64,000 nt of DNA from Trichosporon coremiiforme (lineage: Eukaryota; Basidiomycota; Tremellomycetes; Trichosporonales; Trichosporonaceae). Both the position numbers and the translations under genes were made by a program. Shown piece by piece: positions 57,852 to 64,000 of this stretch (its first letter is position 1; each line of letters opens with the position of its first letter). The stretch lies in contig BCJJ01000001.1 of NCBI GenBank assembly GCA_039545355.1, positions 432,570 to 496,569 of the forward strand. The letters are read 5' to 3'. The notes below the pieces were generated by a model. It had not been told where the DNA came from. It did not search any database and saw only the letters and a list, made by a program, of their open reading frames with translations.

Positions 57852-59868
57852 CTATCCGTCCATGTGGAAGAGACCCTCGTCGTCGGCGTCGTCGCGGCGA
57901 GCACCCGAGAGCTGTGCGTTGTAGCCCGGCGGTGTCGTCGCGGACGAGTCGGCCTTGGGGCCGGGAGTCGCGAGCCCAGACGTCGCGCGGGGCTGCATGT
58001 GCATGCGCGAGAGCGCCGCCGCGAGGCCGCCAGGCAGCGACTGGCCAGGGGCGTGCTCCTGCAGCGCGCGCGCCGAGGGCGAGTTTGGATCCGTAACCAG
58101 ATCCCGCACGAGGTACGGCGCGTCGACAGCGGGGGAGATGTTGGCAGACGACCGTTTGTCGGGGCTGCGCTGCTGCGACAGGAGGGACGCGCGCTGGGGA
58201 GCAGGACCCTGCTGTCCGGACGAGAAGCCGACCTCGTTTTGCGAGGAAGAGTCCGACGACGCCGAGGGCTTGGCTTCCCCGCCAGTGGTGCGGGCGTCCT
58301 TTCCGTCCTGCGACCAGAGGGCCTGCAGGAAACCTCCAGAGTGAATCGCGGCTCCAGCAGACTGCGCCAGACGCTCCGCTCCGACGTACTGGTGCGGGTT
58401 TGCGAACGGCGCTCGGCTTGGTGAGCCAACAATGGCACCGTCGCGGCTGTCGTGACGCGACATGCGGCGGGCACGCTCAGTCGGAGTCAAAAGGTCCGAT
58501 AAGCTCGAGGGCAGAAGATCCTCGCCATGATCGTCGTCCGCCTCGAACACGCCCTCGTCGCCCACAACAGTCGTGGTCGGGGGAAGGACCGGGCGGCGCC
58601 TAGGGCTGAGCGGCTCGTCCGGCGTTTCTGACCGCGTCCAGATGCTGCGACCACCGGCGAACGAGGCGGACAGGGGAGTTCCAGGCTTGTCACCGCCGAG
58701 ATTGGAGTGCGAAAACGAGCTGGAGAACGCGCCGGAGGGAGGGGGAGGCCTCAGAGGCGAGTGCGCGATGGCGGCGGAGGCCTTGAGCGAGCCAGCGACG
58801 AACGTGGTGCCGCGCGCGTTGAACGAGGTCGAGAGGGGGGAAGGGCGGCTGGGCGAAGACGCGAATCCGGCAACACCAGAGATCGAACGAGCCTGGTTGA
58901 AGCCGGCAGACGGCGAACCGGCGACGACCGCAGCGGGAGGTCCGTACGGCTCACGCAGGGGCGACGAAGCGAGTCGGCTGGGCGACTGGGCGGATCCAGA
59001 CTGAAGCGAGGCGGAAATTGCTGACCTGATCGGAACAGGGTTCGAGTTCGAGGTCGGCACCGCAGCAGACCGCGCGCTGGTGCTCGTGACAGGCGAGGTA
59101 CCGAGGTCGTCGCCGAGCGAGCGAGCCTCCTTGTACGACGTGCCACCCTCGCCCCGGTCGCGGTCCGCCCTCTCGCGGGCCTCACGCTGCTGCTCCTTCT
59201 TGTTGCGTCGGTCCATCGACATCGGCTCTCCCGGACGAATGTGGGCGAGAGCACCTGGATCGTCAGCCACAATTTACGCCACGCTGAGCAATCGAAGAAC
59301 TCACACTTGTGGCCGAACTTGCATTCTCCCTTCAAGAACCACTGGCAGACTTCCTTCTTGCCGCCGACTGGAGAGATCAGCATGCGCTCGTCAGATAGGT
59401 GGCAAATGAACTTACCTTCGTGGGAGAAGGGACAGCTGGAGCCGGCGGTACAAGCACCAGCCTTGAAGAAGCGGCACGGGACATGGCTGAGGGCGGCGGC
59501 TTTATCTGTCAGCGCGTCTCTTTGGCAGTAATTGCGCAGAACTCACACTTGACTTCCCCCTTGCCCTTGGAGGTCGACAGAGCGGAAGTACCACCACCAG
59601 CGGCGCGGACCTCATGTTTCTCGAAGCCGCCGACAGTGCGCTCCGGGCCGCGACCCTTGGGGAGCGATGTGCCCTCCTTGTTGTCGCGAGAGCGCCAGTT
59701 GCTGTCATCCGCCCCGACGCTGTAGCCGTTGGTAGACGGCCGACGGTAGGACGCGCCGGCGGGAGAGGCGGCGGTGCGGCCCGCGGGGGACCCCGCAATG
59801 TTAGCGGCGGTGCGAGCTTGGGCTCCCGGGATGGGCTTGGGGATCGGCGAGGGACCTGGGGTACTCAT
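57852..59868 (-). CDS. tandem CCCH zinc-finger protein
   Basis: Start ATG at 59868 gives MSTPGPSPIPKPIPGAQ, then a low-complexity region. The two zinc fingers are encoded by small exons. Finger one is PCRFFKAGACTAGSSCPFSH and finger two VCQWFLKGECKFGHKCALAH, both C-x7-C-x5-C-x3-H, with HIRPG after the second. Such fingers usually bind RNA. The pair resembles yeast Lee1 and related fungal proteins, but a precise ortholog is not certain. The long C-terminal exon (about 470 residues) is Ser/Pro-rich, with a helical charged stretch (RNKKEQQREARERADRDRG), and ends DDADDEGLFHMDG. Introns of about 40-50 nt split two finger codons. It lies tandem to the Dhh1 gene. Confidence 0.82.
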
Positions 59869-61031
59869 TGTATGTTGTGCTGATGAGTTGAGAGACGGAA
59901 CACGAACGTTTGACGGGTGGCCAAAACGGCTACGAGATGGATGGGGGCGTGACGTGGTTTAGTGTTGGGTTGGGAGGTAACAGGGGACCGACTATGACAC
60001 TGACGGGTACGCGTCACGCACAGGACGTGATCGTGATGGTCCGAGGTGGTGCAGTGTTTAAGCGGTGGGCGGAGGCCGATGCCCAGTGTGGGCGGGCAGC
60101 TGGCTGTCGAGCGAGCAAGCGATCGAGTGTCGAGAGGACGACGGGGGATTGCTGTGTTTGGAGGTTGGGGTATGGCGCGGGATACGGGACAGAAGGATGG
60201 AAGGTGATGCGGGGGGATTAATAGGAACGGATGGAAGAGGGTTGACCAGGACTGACGCAAGAGCAAGAGCCAGACACGGAGGTGGCAGCGGGCTAGCAGC
60301 GGGCTAGCGGGCTAGGCGGGCTAGGAGTGGTGGTGCAGCCTATGAGACGCGGGCTGCTTCTTGGTCGAGTGGGGTCGAGTGGGAGAAGTCGGGATTGATC
60401 TAGTCGAGCGAAGGAAGGAAACCAAGGATGGCGCTGCAGCCGCTGTTGGCTGGGAGAAGCGTGGCGTTCCTTGTTCGGCGCCGCGCGTGGATAGGCGTCA
60501 GTGGACAGTCGACTGGGTCGTCTATGAACCGACTGCGCTTATTGCTGGCGCGCGCAGTGCTCAGCCGGTTTCCCGATCCCCGTGCCATCCAGCCATGCGG
60601 CCGTCCCTGTGTCCCAAACTCCCCCCCCCTGCCAATTGGTCCATCCGACCACCGCCATGTCATTTCGTCAGCTGCTCCCATTCACTCGCAACCGCCCCTT
60701 ATCACCATCCAGCCCAATCAGGATCGCAACCTCCACTCTTGCGCAATCCAATGCTAAATGCTGTACCCCGCCATGAATGCATCACTCCGCTGGTTCTCGG
60801 AGCAGCGCACTACAATGCTACAGGATAAAGAAAAAAAGGGCTTCCTCCGCCGTCTCACCCCTCGACACGCACTCCGCCGCACTTCTCTTTCGGGTGATCA
60901 ATCGAGTTGAATCGTTCGTCACTTACGCCCAGCGCACACCTCGAGAGCGAGGTCGCGGTGCATGCCTGGACGCGGATCTTCTGATAGTACTTCTGACGGG
61001 ATCTCTCACTCTATGTTCCTTCCCTCCGGGC
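59869..61031. other. intergenic region, CCCH promoter and DHH1 3' end
   Basis: No gene is seen. A cluster of gcgggctag repeats (60288-60324) lies in the CCCH promoter, upstream on the minus strand. Confidence 0.5.
60288..60324 (+). repeat. four copies of gcgggctag
   Basis: The nine-base unit occurs at 60288, 60299, 60307 and 60316 (copies two and three share one base). Possible promoter element or simple minisatellite. Confidence 0.75.
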
Positions 61032-62929
61032 TTAAGCCGAAGGCGTGGCAGCAGCCTGTTGCTGGCCGCCCTGGCGAGGTCCGCGGCTGCCGTTGCCGGC
61101 TCCTCCGCGACCACCACGACCGCCACGCTGCTGAGAGCGTCCACGGTTGCTGCTGTTCGGGCGCGAACCATCACGAGGCTGGCGCTGGCCGTCGGCGTTC
61201 TGCTGTTGCTGGGGCTGCTGCGCCTGCTGGGAAAGAACAGTGCCGTTGTGGGAGTGCGCCTGAGCCTGCTGGGCGGCGAGGACCTCGGGCGGCGGGTGAG
61301 CAGCTGGCTGGGCAATGTTGTGGCGGGTAGGGGACTGGTGGGCAGGGGGCTGGTGCTGAGGAGGGGCATGCTGTTGCTGCTGCTGCTGCTGGTATTGCTG
61401 CTGCTGGTGGTACTGCTGCTGTTGCTGATATTGCCGCTGGGCCAGCTGCTGCTGCTGAGCCTGCTGGTGGTTCTGACTCTGAGGAGGGCGAGATGCGGGG
61501 GGAGGGGCAGAGCGAGCGGGAGGAGTGGGCTCCTCGATGGCGGGGGCGACATAAAGGACAGGGTCGATGACGGCCGGGATGGGCTGGATCTCGGTGCCCA
61601 GCTCGGATTCGATGCGGTAGAGATTCTGACGGTCCTCGTACGTGAGGAGGGAGATGGCAAGACCAAGATGACCGAAACGACCGGAACGACCAATGCGATG
61701 GAGATACGACTCGGCAGTACGGGGGAAATCGAAGTTGATGACAACATTGACGGCTTGGATATCGATACCGCGGGTGAGCAAATCTGTTGTTAGCTATCGT
61801 TCCGCGAGTGAGTGAGCTCACCGGAACAGACAAGATTGCGGGTCATTCCCTGGCGGAAGTCGTGGAAGACACGGTTACGGTGGGATTGGAGCATTTTAGC
61901 ATGTGAGTAGAAGCAGGAGTAGCCGAGCTCCGTAATCTTCTTGGCGAGGAGCTCGACACGGTTGGTTGAGTTACAGAAAATGATAGACTGGTTGATTTGG
62001 AGCTTGGAGAAGAGGGTGTTAAGGCTGGATGTCAGTTATGAAACATGCTTGTACAACTTACCAGTGCACCTTCTGGCGCTCCTCAACATAGGCGTAGAAC
62101 TGAGTGACACCCTTGAGGGTGAGCTCATCCATGAGGTTGATCTCGTAAGGCTGGACCATGTTACGGTTCCTAAAGTCCTTGACGTGAACGGGGAAAGTCG
62201 CAGAGAAGAGCATCACTTGCCTCTCGCGGGGGCACAGGCGGAGCATCTGCTCAACGACCGGGGTGAACTCTTCGGAGAGAAGCTTGTCGGCCTCGTCCAT
62301 GACAAAGATGCCGCACTTGCTGAGGTCGGCGATACCCTTTCCTCCGAGGTCGAGAATACGACCAGGAGTGCCGACAAGAATGTGGACGGGCTCCTGGAGA
62401 CGCATGATGTCGTCTCGCAGTGTCGTTCCTCCGGTGGTGACCATCACCTGGAGGCCGGGGATGTGGGCGCCAAGAGTCTTGCAGACCTGTGACGTCTGCA
62501 GCGCGAGCTCACGGGTGGGAACGAGAAGGACAGCCTGGATGTGGGGAAGCTTGGGGTCGACGCGGTTGAGCGTGGGGATGATGAAGGAGCCAGTCTTGCC
62601 GGTTCCGTTCTTTGCGCGTGCAAGGATATCGCGACCAGTGAGCGCTGTGGGGATCGCCTCTTCTTGGATAGGGGAAGGGCGCTCGAATCCGGCCTCCCAG
62701 ATGCCCATCAACAGTTCACGACTCAGGCCCATGTCGTCAAAGGTCATTCCTTGCGTGTTGGTGACATCCTGGGCCGGGTCAGTGACGTTGGACGAGCATG
62801 ACTTACCTCAGTCTGAGGACGCATGTCCTTCGGGGGACGCTTGAGACCGGCACGGTAGTCATCCTGCGCTCTGTAACCCAGTCAGCTGCGGTGAGAGCCG
62901 TGAAATCCTTACGGTGCGGAGGAAGCCAT
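61032..62929 (-). CDS. DHH1: DEAD-box RNA helicase Dhh1/DDX6
   Basis: P-body helicase that represses translation and activates decapping. The start at 62929 gives MASSAP, then a short intron, then [17 protein letters not shown] and a second intron. The core shows [13 protein letters not shown] (Q motif), [10 protein letters not shown] (I), PTRELALQ (Ia), [18 protein letters not shown] (II), LFSATFP (III), [17 protein letters not shown] (IV), [20 protein letters not shown] (V) and [13 protein letters not shown] (VI). The C-terminal tail of about 200 residues is rich in Gln and Pro with a poly-Q run (coded by 61370-61460), and ends in an RGG-rich tract ([16 protein letters not shown]). Introns of about 40 nt separate the middle. 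It is tandem with the CCCH gene and about 1 kb from the Ras-like gene. Confidence 0.94.
61370..61460 (-). repeat. CAG/CTG triplet tract coding poly-Gln in Dhh1
   Basis: Imperfect CTG triplets on the plus strand, coding for Gln on the minus strand, interrupted by Tyr and His codons. Confidence 0.85.
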
Positions 62930-63895
62930 GGTGGGAGGAAGTTGGAGAGTAGGAGGTCGAGTGGAAGGATTGAAGAGAGGTGCTCAAAAGTGTCGTAGTC
63001 TAAATAACTGGAGCGCTTGCAGTTTCTCTAAATGCTGTCGTCGCCTCTGTGTATGTGAATAAACGGGAGTGACGTGTCGAAGATAGAGGGTTGCGCGCCC
63101 GTCGATATCTAGTTGGCGACGTCGAGTGAGAGTTGGATGTGAGAGTATGAGATGTTGTCGTTGGTTGGTGTGGACCAAGATGTAGTGCAGTAGTGGATCA
63201 TTTGCTCATTGTAGCTCCTAGGCTCATGCACCCTGGCCTGGCACTCAACTTGGCTTGCCGACCGTACCAGGCCTACCAGGTGTGCCTATTGCCGTGCCCT
63301 CATGCCTTGAACACGAGCACTCTGTGCCTGACCTACGATCACGACGGAGCTTTACGGGAATACTGGGAGGTGGCGTGTTTTATTTGTCTGGCCCTACCGT
63401 TAGTTCCTTCAGTTGTCACCGCAACTCTGCCTCGGATCGTCCACCTGGTTATCTCGGAACTACGATAACCGCAGTCGCGGGAGCAGGCAGCTGCCGTCGA
63501 TCACTCGGCGATGCGTGGTGATCTGCAACCGTCAACAACGCAACTGCCGCGTCGTAGAATAGCGGTCGGGCCAGTCTGACCCTTGATTGCAGGCGAAAGC
63601 CATTGAGAGATCACAGTGCAGCGTTGCTCAAACTGTCAAGGCACTTTGGATGCACGGCCAAAATCTCATGTGACACACCAGGCGCTGTCCGTTTCACCGT
63701 CACTGCCCGGAAAACCGTCTGCAGCGCCAGACAGCCAGACGAACCGAGCACCATCATCACACCACCACACCTTGTTCCTTCCTCTGTCGGTTACCAACCC
63801 ACTCAATCTAAACAGATCCAAGTGTCCTCGAGATCATTTAAGCACCTTTGTGGCATGTCATGAAAAAAGAAATAGGGACAAAAATTATACACAGT
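62930..63895. other. intergenic region, DHH1 promoter and Ras-like 3' end
   Basis: No protein gene is recognised. The DHH1 leader begins at 62930 and reads CT-rich on the minus strand. Confidence 0.45.
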
Positions 63896-64000
63896 CTACA
63901 TAATGACACAAGCACAACCCTTGACATCGTCGTCGGCTCTCTTCTTCTTGTTCTTCTTGTTCGTGTTGCCGGTCGGCTTTCCTCCAGGATCAGTCATCAT
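63896..64000 (-). CDS. C-terminal end of a Ras-like GTPase (partial)
   Basis: The visible 34 codons, cut by the window edge, read GGKPTGNTNKKNKKKRADDD and end GCACVIM, with the stop at 63896-63898. A lysine-rich stretch and a CaaX box of type CVIM predict farnesylation and plasma-membrane targeting, as in Ras proteins. The G domain lies outside the window, so a Rho-type or other prenylated protein is not excluded. Confidence 0.6.
   Translation of the reverse strand: MMTDPGGKPTGNTNKKNKKKRADDDVKGCACVIM

Overview
The window is nuclear DNA of a filamentous-fungus or yeast relative, most likely a basidiomycete of the Tremellomycetes (perhaps Trichosporonales). This is inferred from the gene set (COP9 subunit 6, synaptojanin, Hal4-type kinase, acetate/ammonium transporter, glycogen phosphorylase, Dhh1, Ras-like CaaX protein), GC-rich coding sequence, and many tiny spliceosomal introns. 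Eighteen introns that I could delimit are 33-48 nt (mean about 38), with GT...AG ends and often a CTRAC-like branch site just before the acceptor. The species cannot be named from the sequence alone. Gene coordinates run from start codon to stop codon and include introns.

Left part (1-26.6 kb) is dense. In order: HTATSF1/Cus2-like splicing factor (+), DDHD phospholipase (-), COP9 signalosome subunit 6 (-), acyl-CoA-binding/ankyrin protein (+), TLDc/OXR1 protein (-), PGAP1/Bst1 GPI inositol-deacylase (-), syntaxin-6/Tlg1-like SNARE (+), Bmt2 25S rRNA methyltransferase (-), cytochrome bc1 hinge subunit QCR6 (+), Ipi3/WDR18 (+), SR140/U2SURP (-), Fyv6/FAM192A (+), glycogen phosphorylase (-) and a Hal4/Sat4 kinase (-). 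Convergent neighbours are often only 36-92 bp apart between stop codons, and one divergent pair has only 60 bp between start codons.

Middle part (26.6-47.3 kb) alternates long stretches without recognisable genes (26.6-31.3, 32.1-34.0, 43.2-47.3 kb) with an ATO/GPR1-FUN34 transporter (-), a rhomboid protease (-), a DinB-fold protein with a bacterial look (+), PHF5A/Rds3 (+) and synaptojanin (+).

Right part (47.3-64 kb) has a RhoGAP protein (+), an intronless 650-residue protein made of about five repeated cysteine modules that I cannot assign (-), a desert carrying an intron-containing tRNA-Thr(CGU) (-), APS kinase MET14 (+), a tandem CCCH zinc-finger protein (-), the DEAD-box helicase Dhh1 (-) and the 3' end of a prenylated Ras-like protein (-) cut by the window edge.

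Four genes (HTATSF1/Cus2, SR140, Fyv6, PHF5A) act in or around the U2 snRNP and the spliceosome, and two (Bmt2, Ipi3) in large-subunit rRNA maturation; the rest are ordinary housekeeping, lipid, trafficking and signalling genes. No mobile element, CRISPR array or secondary-metabolite cluster is visible.
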